Shown: positions 51,285-63,129, counted from the stretch's first letter. The stretch: 64,000 bases of DNA from Athripsodes cinereus (GCA_947579605.1 OX388307.1:24033237-24097236); one strand, 5' to 3'. A program made the numbers and translations. Notes: generated from the letters alone by a model not told the origin.

Positions 51285-52667
51285 ATGGACTGCCATCCTT
51301 CTCAACCCATTCCCCCCCTCCCTGACCCTCCGGATTCAAAGAAAAGAAAATTCGTTGAGGAAAAAATGGAAGAGTCCTTGTCACCACCACATGACAAGCC
51401 ATCGAATCTTCCGCCTTCGATTCTAAATCCAAGTACTCCACCACCATCCATCTCACTTAAAACTAACACAGTCAGAGAACACTTTTACTCGACAAAATCT
51501 TGTGGGCCATTCACAGTGTTCGCTCAAAAAAGTGAACAAGGAAATCCCGTTTTCCCTTTTGAATTTGGGAAATTTCTTTACCAAAAAAAGATTCAAAACA
51601 TAGTGAATGGTTCAGTCAGGGCTGAGAGGAGATTCAGAATATCCCTAGAATTTTCAACCGCGACAGCGGCGAATTCCTTCATAAAAAACATTTTTCTATT
51701 GTCAAACTCCGTTTATAAAGCATATGTTCCAACATACAATGTAACACGGATGGGTCTTATTAGGGGTGTCCCCCAAGATGTCACGGAAGAAGAGATAATC
51801 TCCTCAATCATCGAAAGCAATCCAGATGTGGAAAATATTGTCAAAGTCAGGAGACTAAATTACAAGGACAAATCATCGGGAACAGCGGTGTGGAAACCAT
51901 CTAGGAGCATCGTGGTTACCTTTGAAGGGCAATTTCTTCCGTCACGCATATATATGTTTTACAATTCGTTCAACGTTGAAACCTACTTCTTCCCGACCAT
52001 TCAGTGTTTTGCTTGTTGCAAATTCGGCCATACAAAAACAAATTGCAGATCTGTACCTAAATGCTACAATTGTGGGGAGAACCACCCTGCTGAAGAATGC
52101 CCAGCATCTGATCCAAAATGTTTTAACTGTAAGGGGGCACACAAGGCAATCAGCCTTACATGTCCAGAATACTCCCGCCAAAAGGCAATTAAAAATACAA
52201 TGGCTTCTGCTAATGTGTCATACATACAAGCATCCAAACGGCACCCATCAGCTAAAACGTCATATGCGGATGTGGTAGCATCCACTTCAACTTCATCAAC
52301 TAAATATATTTCCATTGCAAAATCTTCTTCCAAAAGCCCAAAGCCTCACTCACCTACAGGATATGATCGAGCAAAACATAACTCCTTACTTATGTATACT
52401 AATGGTTCTCCCACATCCAATACTCCTGATGGTTGCGCCATTACTGAAAATCAAATTCCAACTGACTCTAACATCATTGAACAGCTCAAATTAAGTTTGA
52501 CTTCCGATAATAATAACTTCCTTTTCTCATTGCTTTCAATTATAATAGATGCAATATCCCCACAAAAAGAAAAACCGTCCAACGCTGCCAATATTATTTC
52601 TCTCCTAAAAACTTTACTCACCGAAAATGGCCTGTATACAGAATCCAAAAAATCTTCCAACAACTAA
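51285..52667 (+). CDS. ORF1 protein (Gag-like, three CCHC zinc knuckles)
   Basis: 460 residues. Pro/Ser-rich N-terminus, an RRM-like middle (MGLIRGVPQDVTEEEIISS), then three knuckles at residues about 241-293: CFACCKFGHTKTNC, CYNCGENHPAEEC and CFNCKGAHKAISLTC. Ser-rich tail. In I- and Jockey-group elements ORF1 binds the element RNA and forms the particle with ORF2. The ATG at 51285 is the first in the frame. It overlaps ORF2 by 41 bases. Confidence 0.88.
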   Translation: MDCHPSQPIPPLPDPPDSKKRKFVEEKMEESLSPPHDKPSNLPPSILNPSTPPPSISLKTNTVREHFYSTKSCGPFTVFAQKSEQGNPVFPFEFGKFLYQKKIQNIVNGSVRAERRFRISLEFSTATAANSFIKNIFLLSNSVYKAYVPTYNVTRMGLIRGVPQDVTEEEIISSIIESNPDVENIVKVRRLNYKDKSSGTAVWKPSRSIVVTFEGQFLPSRIYMFYNSFNVETYFFPTIQCFACCKFGHTKTNCRSVPKCYNCGENHPAEECPASDPKCFNCKGAHKAISLTCPEYSRQKAIKNTMASANVSYIQASKRHPSAKTSYADVVASTSTSSTKYISIAKSSSKSPKPHSPTGYDRAKHNSLLMYTNGSPTSNTPDGCAITENQIPTDSNIIEQLKLSLTSDNNNFLFSLLSIIIDAISPQKEKPSNAANIISLLKTLLTENGLYTESKKSSNN

Positions 52668-55600
52668 ACGCGCTGAATTTACAATCCTACAATGGAACTG
52701 CCGTAGTGCGGTGTCAAATAGAGACGATTTAATATTGCTACTCAAAACTCACAAAATCGACCTTGCGTGCTTGTCTGAAACCTGGTATTCTCACGATTCT
52801 TTCGTTTCCTTTCCAGGATACAATTGCTATAGAGATGATCGTTCTGATGGTAGAGGTGGTTCTGCTCTTTTAGTAAGAAATTCTCTACCATCTAAACAAA
52901 TATTACTCCCTTCTCACCCAAAAATTCAAATAGTTGCTGTTTCAATATTTGATATATCTTTTGTATCAGTTTATGCCCCTCCTAGAACACAGTTCGAGTC
53001 TGTTTTTTGGACAGATGTCACTTCCAAGCTCCAGGGATCGTATATGATTCTCGGAGATCTTAATGCTCACTCTTCTTCTTGGGGCTGCCATCTTTCTGAC
53101 ACAGCAGGAAAAGCAGTTCTCAATTTTGTGGACAGTATGAACCTATGCATTCTCAATAATGGTGATCCCACGAGATTCTCTTCTTCACAACAAAATCAGA
53201 GTGCATTAGATATTTCGATCTGCACAGGAGACATAGCTTCATCAACTACTTGGACCATATTAGATGATCCTCATTCTAGTGATCACTTTCCTATCATTAT
53301 AGACATACGAAATGGATCCAAACGTTCATCTCAATATCAGTCTAAAACAAGGTTTAACACCAGAAAAGCCAACTGGGAGAGTTTCAGGGAACAGTTGATG
53401 CTTGGTGTGGGAAGGCTGGAGGCCCAGGAATTTGAGGGAGATACCGATGGGTATGCAGTGATGGTTTCTAAGATTGTCACAGACGCGGCAAATGTAGCAA
53501 TTCCTACGTCAACCCCACGAAAATCTTTTACATACTCTCCCCCCTGGTGGGATAACGAGTGCACACAGGCGGTTCATTTAAGGTCTCAAGCTGTTAAAAA
53601 TTTCAAAAAAAACATGTCACTAGAAAATTTTCTGAATGTCCGCAGTGTGCAGGCACGCACAAAGAAACTTCTGAGAAGGAAAAAAAGAAAGGGTTGGGTC
53701 GAATTTTGCAATTCTCTTTCACCAGATACTCAAACTTCGGAAGTTTGGGATTCAGTCCGAAAATTTAAAGGTTCGTTTACCCTCAGACCAAATAAGTCTG
53801 ATCTCTCTTGGATGGAAAGTTTTATTGACCAACAGGCACCTCCTTATGTCCCAGTCCACCAGGAGCTTGAAAAAAGACCTGGAATGCAGTCTCAAACATG
53901 TTGCCTCACTGTTCCTTTTTCTGTTGAAGAGCTGTCCATCTCCATAAATTCAACAAAAGATTCTGCACCTGGGCCAGATTCCATTCCATATTCGTTTTTT
54001 CGAAATTTTCCACAACAATTTTTGCTTAAACTATTAACTTTGTATAATCAAATTTTAAAGTCGGGAAAAATTCCAGATAGCTGGAAAAAACAAGCGATTG
54101 TCGCAATTTTGAAGCCTGGAAAGGATCCATCATTGAGTTCATCATATCGACCCATTGCTTTGTCATGCTGCTTCTTGAAAATTTTGGAACGCATGATTAA
54201 ATACAGAGTGGAAAGATTTCTGGAAAGTAATGACTTACTCCCACCATGGCAGTTTGGCTTCAGAAAGGGTAGATCATGCATTGATAGCTTGAGCATTTTA
54301 GTTACCGATATTCAGATAGCGAGAACAAATAAAAATGACCTGATTGCTTGTTTTCTGGATATCTCCAGTGCATACGATAGTGTCATCCTTCCCATCTTAC
54401 ACGATAAACTAAGTTCTATCGGAGTCCCAGACTTGTTATGTTGTCTTATTTTTAATATAATGTGTGAAAGGAGCCTAATCTTTGAATCGGCAAATGGTCT
54501 GGTGGAAAGAAGGGCTTACAGAGGCCTCCCACAGGGATCAGTTTTGAGTCCCCTCCTATTTAATGTGTACACTCTGGATATTCGAACATCCATCCACTTG
54601 TCCTGCAATATACTTCAATATGCGGATGACTTTGTCTTATATAGTTCTCATAATTCGATGTGTCGTGCGGTTGAGAATTTGGAGACATCTCTCCATGCCA
54701 TCAATAACTGGTTGGAAATGCATGGCTTGTCCCTTTCTCCTACGAAGAGCCAAACAGTTGTTTTCTCTAATAAACACAAATCTCCTGGTTGCCAAATAAG
54801 CTGCAATAATACTCCAATTCCAATGAAGGAGTCAGTCAAATTTTTAGGCATGACACTCCACCGCAAACTTTCATGGAACCTGCATATTGAAAATGTTATT
54901 TCAAAATTTGAAAAAAACATAAATATCCTAAGAGCTGTAACTAGAGTCTGGTGGGGTGCTCACCCTTCTACCTTGAGAACCTTATACTTTGCTCTAATTC
55001 GCTGTCATCTTGAATACGGGAGCTTTTTAATGGATCCTCTTCCAAACTATCTGTCCTTGAAACTTGACAGACTCCAATACAAATGCCTCAGACTAATTCT
55101 AGGAGCAATGAAATCATCTCCAGTAATTGCTCTACAAGTAGAATGCGTCGATATGCCACTGTCGCTCCGGAGGGAGTTTTTAGCCTTCAAATTTATTATC
55201 AAAAGAATGTCACACAAACACATCCTTATTGCTAAATTACAATTATTGCTGAGTCATTGCTTGAATGAGCCTTACTGGAGAAACAGGAAGTACCCTCTCC
55301 TGTGTTCTTCTTGGGAATATATATCCCAGAAATGGTTCTTATCATACCAGACCCGTCCATCAAATATCGCAATACCTTCCGCCGTCATAACTTCGAATAT
55401 TGTTGAATCAATAGGACTAGACAGATCCATGTCTTTACTCGATCCAAACATTGTAAACCAACTATTTCTCCAAATTGTACACAGTAGATGGCCGTCCTAT
55501 GCATTATTTTACACAGATGGTTCCAAATTTCAGGATGGTAAGTGTGGTGCTGCCTTTTATGCACCAAATCAGAACCTTGAAATGAAATTGTGTCTTCCGT

Positions 55601-56361
55601 CTGCTGCATCAATATTTACAGCAGAGTGCGTAGCCCTCAAAGAGGCATTAAAATACATTGTTGGTAATTCTCTTCCACGTGCTGTCATTTTCACTGACTC
55701 GCTCAGTGTTGTATCCCACCTCCGTTCTAAAAATCACACTTCATCAAATAACCATCTCATCCTCGACATTAAAAGATTTCTATGGGAGGCGAATGAAAAA
55801 AACCTAGACATAGTGATATCCTGGATCCCCTCGCATATGGGTATTAGTGGCAATGAGAGGGTGGATGATTTGGCTAGAGACGCTTGCGTTGACGGCTTGT
55901 CACCCCACGATTTTATGTTACCAGTTGACGATTGCATCAGTGCAGCCAAAATATCAATTTTTGAGAAGTGGAACTACATATATAATAACTCAGTGACTGG
56001 CTCTCATTATAGATCAATTCAAACAAATATTCCATCTAGACCGTGGTTTCTGGATGCCAAACTGCCGAAACTTGATATTACTCTACTTTGCAGATTGAGG
56101 ATCGGTCACACTGTATTGGCCTCACACCTGGCTAGAATTAATGTTGTTGACTCTCCAGATTGCGAATGTGGAGAGGATTCTGAAACGGCTGACCACGTGT
56201 TCTTTGGTTGCCCCCTTTTGCCCAACCAAGAATTTATTTTTGAAATAAGAAAAATCTGCTCGACATTTCCCATATCAGTTCACTCCCTTCTATCTCAAAA
56301 TTCACTGATTATCAATCGAATTCTCATAAATCATCTTAAAAAATATAGTAAGAACATCTGA
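52627..56361 (+). CDS. ORF2 polyprotein: endonuclease, reverse transcriptase, RNase H
   Basis: 1244 residues, no stops. APE endonuclease at residues about 15-230 (LQWNCRSAV, CLSETWYS, GDLNAHSSSWGCH, SSDHFPIII). RT at about 440-760: APGPDSIPYSFF, KPGKDPSLSSSYRPIALS, CFLDISSAYDSV, GLPQGSVLSPLLFN and YADD (about 664-667). RNase H at about 960-1090, with Asp, Glu and Asp in FYTDGSKFQDG, FTAECVALKEAL and IFTDSLSVVSHL. C-terminal CECGEDSETADHVFFGC. RNase H after RT points to the I-like group. It is in the +1 frame relative to ORF1. Confidence 0.9.
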   Translation: MACIQNPKNLPTTKRAEFTILQWNCRSAVSNRDDLILLLKTHKIDLACLSETWYSHDSFVSFPGYNCYRDDRSDGRGGSALLVRNSLPSKQILLPSHPKIQIVAVSIFDISFVSVYAPPRTQFESVFWTDVTSKLQGSYMILGDLNAHSSSWGCHLSDTAGKAVLNFVDSMNLCILNNGDPTRFSSSQQNQSALDISICTGDIASSTTWTILDDPHSSDHFPIIIDIRNGSKRSSQYQSKTRFNTRKANWESFREQLMLGVGRLEAQEFEGDTDGYAVMVSKIVTDAANVAIPTSTPRKSFTYSPPWWDNECTQAVHLRSQAVKNFKKNMSLENFLNVRSVQARTKKLLRRKKRKGWVEFCNSLSPDTQTSEVWDSVRKFKGSFTLRPNKSDLSWMESFIDQQAPPYVPVHQELEKRPGMQSQTCCLTVPFSVEELSISINSTKDSAPGPDSIPYSFFRNFPQQFLLKLLTLYNQILKSGKIPDSWKKQAIVAILKPGKDPSLSSSYRPIALSCCFLKILERMIKYRVERFLESNDLLPPWQFGFRKGRSCIDSLSILVTDIQIARTNKNDLIACFLDISSAYDSVILPILHDKLSSIGVPDLLCCLIFNIMCERSLIFESANGLVERRAYRGLPQGSVLSPLLFNVYTLDIRTSIHLSCNILQYADDFVLYSSHNSMCRAVENLETSLHAINNWLEMHGLSLSPTKSQTVVFSNKHKSPGCQISCNNTPIPMKESVKFLGMTLHRKLSWNLHIENVISKFEKNINILRAVTRVWWGAHPSTLRTLYFALIRCHLEYGSFLMDPLPNYLSLKLDRLQYKCLRLILGAMKSSPVIALQVECVDMPLSLRREFLAFKFIIKRMSHKHILIAKLQLLLSHCLNEPYWRNRKYPLLCSSWEYISQKWFLSYQTRPSNIAIPSAVITSNIVESIGLDRSMSLLDPNIVNQLFLQIVHSRWPSYALFYTDGSKFQDGKCGAAFYAPNQNLEMKLCLPSAASIFTAECVALKEALKYIVGNSLPRAVIFTDSLSVVSHLRSKNHTSSNNHLILDIKRFLWEANEKNLDIVISWIPSHMGISGNERVDDLARDACVDGLSPHDFMLPVDDCISAAKISIFEKWNYIYNNSVTGSHYRSIQTNIPSRPWFLDAKLPKLDITLLCRLRIGHTVLASHLARINVVDSPDCECGEDSETADHVFFGCPLLPNQEFIFEIRKICSTFPISVHSLLSQNSLIINRILINHLKKYSKNI

Positions 56362-56907
56362 TGGAAAAATGAGAAAAATAAGATCGTACGGATGATACAT
56401 AAAATATCGTGGTATATATGCATAATCTTATATTTGTTATTTAGTTCATTCAATTTTATATCAGTATTTAAATGATTGCATTGTGTGATGGAATAAAAGA
56501 AACAATATTATTTGACTATGTTTCTAATGTTCAGTTAAACATAATTTGAAAAACCGTTCCCAGTTTGTTATTGTAAACAACACAATAATTATGCTGGTAG
56601 GCTGGAATCATGGGAGGGAGCGAAACGGTAGATTCCTACTTTGTATAGCTCTGTCCCACTTCGATCACCGTTGTATATTGTGGTATTATGTGCTTGTACC
56701 TATTCTCCTATACATCGTTTTTGACTTGTATATTTGCTGATTTTGTGACGAATATGATAAAAGGGTAAATGTATTTGATACTAAGCGCTGTGATGACGCA
56801 TATTGCGTCCTGATTATTGTTTGTGAAATGCACTTTATTGTGAAATCAAGGCATAAATCACTCGATTGCGGGTGCATTGCCGTAAAATGAAATAAGAAGA
56901 AGAAGAT

Positions 56908-57318
56908 GAGATGGTAGGCCCCACTGTTGTCAAATGTGAGATTTCATAGCAAAAGTAATATTCACGAAATTGTTGCCATATGTAGAATTACTTTTTGATC
57001 ACCACGTTAAATTATTTTTGGACACACCAAGTTTTTCGACACCGGCAAACTTTACATTCGAGCTAGATTTTATTTTTGCTGGTTTTATTTTATTTTTGCC
57101 GGCAAAAATAAAATAAAACCGGCTAAAATAAAACCTACCTCGAATATAAGCTTCAGGAAATTTGTATTCGAATTAGATTTTATTTTTGCCGATTTCATTT
57201 TATTTTTGTAAATATAAAAATTTTTCGCCAAAAAATCCAAACAATATTATTGTAGCAACAATTTTCCTCCATACAAAACTATATTTGACAGATATCTGAC
57301 ATTGGGGCCTACCAACTC
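56908..57318. mobile_element. MITE with TGGTAGGCCCC ends, copy 1
   Basis: Starts GAGATGGTAGGCCCC and ends GGGGCCTACCAACTC. An inner palindrome TTTTGCCGGCAAAA with TTTATTTTATT arms lies near 57080-57125. The I-like element was inserted at its left end. A second copy (60586-60609 continued at 63130-63480) is split by a hAT-like element. Both follow GGCACTATAT, so the unit may be tandemly duplicated. Confidence 0.65.
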
Positions 57319-57412
57319 AATGAGTTCCCAGAATTCCATACAAAAATAAAAATCTATGATTTGTCCGTAATTACATAGAAAAAAGAAAGAAATTTTGGCA
57401 CTATATGACATG

Positions 57413-60400
57413 GATGTATGTAGAAGAAGGGAGTTTTAAGGATATGATACGCTTGGGAATGAGGAGATATGGGATAACGCTCTCTGGGCTTGCCAATTAC
57501 GCGTTTTTCGGAGTGGGTTAGGGTTTGTGTGATTGACAGCACTTACGTGCATCGAGAATTTGTTTGGAGTTGGATCCTTGCTGGATGTATGTAGGTAGGG
57601 GATGGAACGTTTATACATGGATGTATGTAGGTAGGGGATGGAACGTTTATAGTAATTTGTAGGAATGACAGCGAAGCCAAAAAGTGAGGAAGGGAAATCG
57701 ACGGTGGCCATTTTGTAGGAAATACTTTATTTAACATTTGTATGGGCAATGTATGGAAATTATTCACACAGTATCAGAAAACATTATATTTACTTCTTAA
57801 AATAATTACAATGCCACATAATTTAATGTTTTCATAGTGATTTCTTCTGAACAGTAATATGAGACTGAGTTCAGTAAGACTTAGGGGTGCTGTTCCGCTT
57901 AAGGCCTCGTGGACCATGATTTATACGATTCCTTATTTTCGAGACCGTTCCCATAGAAATTGATCTAAAATAGATGGAACCCATGGATGTATGTAGGTAG
58001 GGGATGGAACGTTTATAGTAATTTGTAGGAATGACAGCGAAGCCAAAAAGTGAGGAAGGGAAATCGACGGTGGCCATTTTGTAGGAAATACTTTATTTAA
58101 CATTTGCATGGGCAATGTATGGAAATTATTCACACAGTATCAGAAAACATTATATTTACTTCTTAAAATAATTACAATGCCACATAACTTAATGTTTTCA
58201 TATATTTGATGAAATAGGGAATAGGATGAGTAAATAAAATGGAGTCATTTCTAAATCATTCAGTATTTATTTTTAAACATTGTTTTCATATACACACAAT
58301 ATGGAGAGAATGAATGACAATTGAAGGAAAATATATAAAAATGTACAGAAATTATAGCTAGAAATAAAAACAAATTTTGATAGTTTTATTGAATATATAC
58401 AAATAAACAGGAGAAACTGAGTGATTTATAATATGTAATAACAAAAAGTAACAGAATGCATTATAATTAACATACAACAAACTCTAAACCCTTTGAAGAG
58501 CACTAACTTGTTGAGTGACTTTCGAACTGAAAGAGAACTATCGACATACCTCTTGGCAATATAATGCAGCCTTATATCAATATATTTTTAAATTGTCAAT
58601 ATTCTCCTCAGATAAAAACTTACACAGTGACGCTATTACATCCTTAAGAATAGCATTTTTTTTTGTCCGGCGCAATGTTTTTTGTTATAGACGTTTTATT
58701 TTCACGCCACAAGATCTTTTAATACTATAAATGATTTTTATAGTTTCAAGACATGTTGCACAGGTGGATTGATGAACGAACTCACAACTATCCTGTCAAC
58801 TGTTGGTTGGTAACTGGAGTTATTGAATATTCAGCTACGTTTACTTGGTGTCAAATATTGAATAATGTCCAGTTTCTCCTTTCTGGATCCTTTGGAAAAC
58901 TACAAAAAATGATTTTGTTTATAAACATGCTATAATATCATTAACCTGATCAGATTTGTATGCATGAAACATTTCATTCTAACGGGTAAACAAACCAAAC
59001 AGCCGAGATTATAGGTTTCTTTGTATTGTCAGATGACAGAATGGAAAACAAGTTACATGTGTAGATATGGGAGAATAAGGACAAATAATTATATTATAGA
59101 ACGTTTATAACATTATTATGATCATTTATAAGTATACGAATTATAATATAAACGACTTTAAAATCGCATATATTAAGATAAAAACTACAATACAAAATAA
59201 CTTACCGAAAATATGACAAAACAACTCAACATACTCAACATAAGGGTTGGTTCACGGGAGCATAAATGTCACTAGGCGTGAACGACCATGAAGTTGCAGT
59301 GAGTGGTGAATGTAGCCCCGGATAATCGTGAATAGAGCGTTTTAATACCCAATGTCATCGTAATGGTGCCATTATTTTTTACGTCTTGATTTTATAATTA
59401 TTTTTTATTGCTTTTATAAATTTTAAAATATTTTCTTTTGGATTTACTTTTTGTTATAATTTCATAAATTTGCCAACGTGTAAAAGACGTAAATTATAAA
59501 TATATTTAAATAAATAAATATTTTTATTATTATTTGACTGGCGCCTTTTTATAGTAGCATTCCAGTACTTTTGTGTTTCTTTTAAATGATAAAAATATTT
59601 TTGTCTCTAACGAAGGAATATATTATTTTAATAGGTATCTTTAAAATTAACAGTTAAAGTAATAACTACTTGATTAGTTTATAACTAATTGCTTTATACT
59701 TTTTTTTAAATTATGCCATTATCTAACTTTCTGAGCTTGTATACTTCCCAAATACTTGTTACAAGTTTATATCCTAAATTTATCCAAACGAATTCACTGA
59801 ATCAGCGTCAGAAAGTATAAATGACAATTACGCAGAAATCGAGTATATTTTCTGAGACTATAATTATTTTAATACACATTTTGAAAACATAGTAACATAC
59901 AGTACAAGAACACTATGAATACGTACTGGCATTGTATAAGTAGCATTCACATTGCTTCACTTTGGATGATCATCCAGAGTGTCAGGGTCAAACCTGTTCA
60001 TCGAAAGTGAACACGTCTGTTCACATTTGTTCATCGTATGCTTTCACTGCCATGTCTACTTTCTCACTCATGTTGTATGTAGTTTGACGTATTTTCGTAT
60101 AAAAATAATTAAACAAATTCAAAAATGAAAAATAACACTTAAAATAAATTAATATAGCTCTCGACTGCATAATAATTTTGTACATGATTCTGACATTCAA
60201 TACAAATTCATAAAGAATAAAACAAATAATAAGATGGAACTTGTTTATGGTCGTTTCAGTGAAAGGACCTTTCATCAAAATTATGACGAGTGGTAATCTC
60301 TTTCCTCCGTCATCGCTAGTGATCACTAGTGATGAAACGCCCGTTCACACTTGTTCATCTTGGAGGATCATCCGGAGTGATCACTGAAAGTGAACGTATG

Positions 60401-60586
60401 TGAACGACCCTTTAGGTACTTTCAAAATACGCGTCGTCGAGTGATCACTCGGTGACTGTCTGAACGCAGCCCAAATGCGACGCACCGAACAAAATTATTT
60501 TCTTACAAAATGGTCGTCATTCCCCTCCCCGCGCAGCTACAAAATGTTTGCCTAAGTGTCTGTCCATTACTCTATTTAGGTCCATG
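57413..60586 (-). mobile_element. P-element-like transposon, copy 2 (inverted, rearranged end)
   Basis: Matches copy 1 in reverse. The left part has the terminal region more than once: CATGGATGTATGTAGG starts at 57413 (partial), 57619 and 57982. The right end is GGTCCATG at 60586. There is no 8-bp duplication, but the sequence on either side (GGCACTATATGA and AGATGGTAGGCCCC) rejoins the target seen at 51018-51039. A TA-flanked MITE is nested; the first THAP exon is mostly deleted. Confidence 0.75.
59939..60412. mobile_element. TA-flanked MITE, copy 2
   Basis: AGTAGCATTCACATTGC to GTGAACGACCCT between TA dinucleotides. P-like copy 1 has the empty site (AAAGTACCTATACAATGCC, 2207-2225). Related to 26685-27134. 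Confidence 0.85.
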
Positions 60587-60609
60587 AGATGGTAGGCCCC
60601 ACTGTTGTC

Positions 60610-63129
60610 TAGTCATGTGTAACACAGATCCGACCCGAGTCAAATGTTCGGGTCCTTCCAAATTGACCCGCGGGTCTACAGATCACCTACGGATCTTACG
60701 GGTCCTAATGATCTGTTTGAGCGGAGACCCGTTGGATCTGTGAGGACCCGATGACCCGAAAGATCTGTTTGAGACGATGACATGTAGGATCCATTTAAGC
60801 GGATGACACGTAAGTTCTGTATGTTTTGATCACAAATTGAATAGAATGAACGTTTGTACTTACCCATACATACATACCATCACGCCGCTTCCCATACATA
60901 CAAATCCGTATTCTAATAATATATTGTGTTTTATTGCTGGAAAGTATCGCAAAGTTTTGCTAGTCTCTAAAAACATTTTTCACAAAATAATACTACAATA
61001 CACAAACACAAAATATTTCACAAAAAAATATCATGGCGAAACATTTTATGAAACCAATACTTTTTCATATAAAATGTTTACCTTTAATCAATAGCTTATC
61101 CACTATTTATTTCAACTAAACCTTTGCACAGTTCACAATAAAAAGTATTTTCGAAATTAATTGGTAGTATGTTGTTTTTTTTCCTTTATTTATATTGTTT
61201 TTCTTTGTTTATGCATTATTTCTCTTGACTGTTTTTTTTAATTTGTATTATTTGTAAAGGCTGATACAGCTGTTTGTTATGTAAATAAATAAATATTTTA
61301 TGGCCAATAAATGTCATTATTATTATAATTATTGAGTACTCCGTTCAGATATTAAGTGTAAAAATCTCCATACCGTATGAAAGACATAGTGGATCATAGA
61401 CAATAAGCTATCAACACCGGAAACAGCTCCGACCCGTAGACACAGGTATATGCTGCAACCGGAAAGACCCGCGACCCGTGTATGTTAGTGATGGGCGATA
61501 TATCGATATACGATTCGATTATATCGATAGTTCAGAACAATGCGATTATTCGATAGTATCGGAGCAAGTCGATTATTTTAATCGATTATTATAAGTCGAT
61601 TATTTTAATCGATTATTATAAGTCGATTATAACATCGATTATTATAAGTCGATTATAACATCGATATAATATATCGACTTGCACAAGTCGATTATAAATG
61701 TTCGACTTTTGATCTACCCCTTCAATAATTCGACTTCGACTCGTGTCAGTCGGTTCTTAGAATTCGATTTCAATACAAGTTGATACTTGCTACTAAAAGT
61801 ATAGTTGGATATACGGATGAACCATGGCCAATATGCATTTAGGTACCTACCTACCTAAGTATAATACAATATTATATTCATACACGACGCCGTGCCGGAC
61901 AACACCACAACGATGATGCAGTCAGTCAAATGATTAGTGATCGCTCCATTCCTTGCAATTTTTATAACCCAATAGGAAAACCAAGTAACTGCCAGAAAAT
62001 AATAATTTAGGAATAATTTAAAGTTCTAAGATAAAATTTTGTGGAAGATTTTATTTTTATTTATTTATTCATTCATTCTTAACTGTACATTGATTACAAA
62101 CAATTACATAAAAGGTATACATTCAATACGTATTTTTATTTTAATAAGGATAAATAATTACATAAAAAAATACATGCATTACAATGTTTCATAATATAAA
62201 ATCATATAACCTAGGTCCTAAAATACTCCCGAACATGGATTGAAATATAATTTCCGCTATATTACTAAGCTAATGAAAATGAGTGGATAGCAACAAATAC
62301 AAGTATTAATTATAATAAATAAAAAATTACTATACCTACATATTTTTATTGTTTAGCAGATGTAAGTGATGTCTATTTATTGTACGGTACGGTATTTAAG
62401 TAGTTCACGTACAAATAAGTTAACGAGTAGAAGTACATTGTCTGCTTATTCTCCGAAAATACTTTGCTTTACTTGATTAATAAATTTCTTCGTTAGATTA
62501 TATGTAATATCTTTTAAAGAGCGTTACTAGGTTTTACTATTAAGCTGTCTACAAGTAGAAGATCTCTTAGTAAAAAGAGAGACACTACTCGCGTAGTTAC
62601 CTGAACAATTTTGTAGGCAATATTAATATGAGAACGTGAGCATTCACATTTCACAACCGCATCCTTCAACGCATAAAAACAAACTGAAATAAAGCGTGAG
62701 GAAGTGAAAGGGGAGTAGATGCGTACGTTTCGTTGAATCGTTGACGATAGTTTTGTACTTCGTTTTTCCGAATATAATACTATCGTAAGACACGAAAATA
62801 ACCGACTTCAAAATAATCGATGTTTGTGTTATTCATACCGCGCTACAAATAATCGATACTACTTCGATATATCGATTATTTTTTACAAGCGAAGTCGATT
62901 ATTTATATCGATTGTGAATTGTGAACGACTTCGATTATTTCGATTGTAAAATATGATACTATCGCCCATCACTAGTGTATGTACCTACAGCGGAAACGGG
63001 TCCGAGCTAAAGACAAAGATCTGGGTTGTAACCGGAAAGACCCGTGACCCGAATCATATGTTCGGTTCACTGCTATCAGTGGACCCGAACGGGTCGGGTC
63101 GCCTCAAAGTGATCTGTTACCCATGACTA
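60610..63129. mobile_element. hAT-like element rich in GACCCG repeats
   Basis: Ends TAGTCATGTGTAACA and, inverted, TAGTCATGGGTAACA, inserted in the second TGGTAGGCCCC MITE (TGTTGTC occurs on both sides; the 8-bp duplication is imperfect). Terminal regions are full of GACCCG and CGGGTC. The inner 1.5 kb is another hAT element. Confidence 0.75.
61486..62974. mobile_element. hAT element with ATCGATTAT-rich arms
   Basis: Ends TAGTGATGGGCGATA on both sides (inverted), 8-bp duplication GTGTATGT (61478-61485, 62975-62982). Arms carry dozens of TCGATTAT and ATCGA words. No transposase. Confidence 0.9.

Larger units (their letters stand above)
51040..56905 (+). mobile_element. Full-length I-clade-like non-LTR retrotransposon
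   Basis: A 14-bp duplication ATGAGATGGTAGGC flanks it (51026-51039, 56906-56919). It has a 245-bp 5' UTR, two intact overlapping ORFs, a 544-bp 3' UTR and an AAGAAGAAG tail. The uninterrupted target is seen in the MITE repeat at 57400/60586. No lesion is visible, so it may be active. Confidence 0.92.

Noticed and set aside
51253..52663. Several minus-strand open frames opposite the I-like ORF1
   Set aside because: Shadows of the real ORF1, which has zinc knuckles and the correct start.
2049..60586. The inverted 3-kb repeats as termini of one giant 58-kb transposon
   Set aside because: Copy 1 has its own TIRs and an 8-bp duplication at both ends (2041-2048 and 5127-5134), so each arm is a complete small element and not the end of a larger one.
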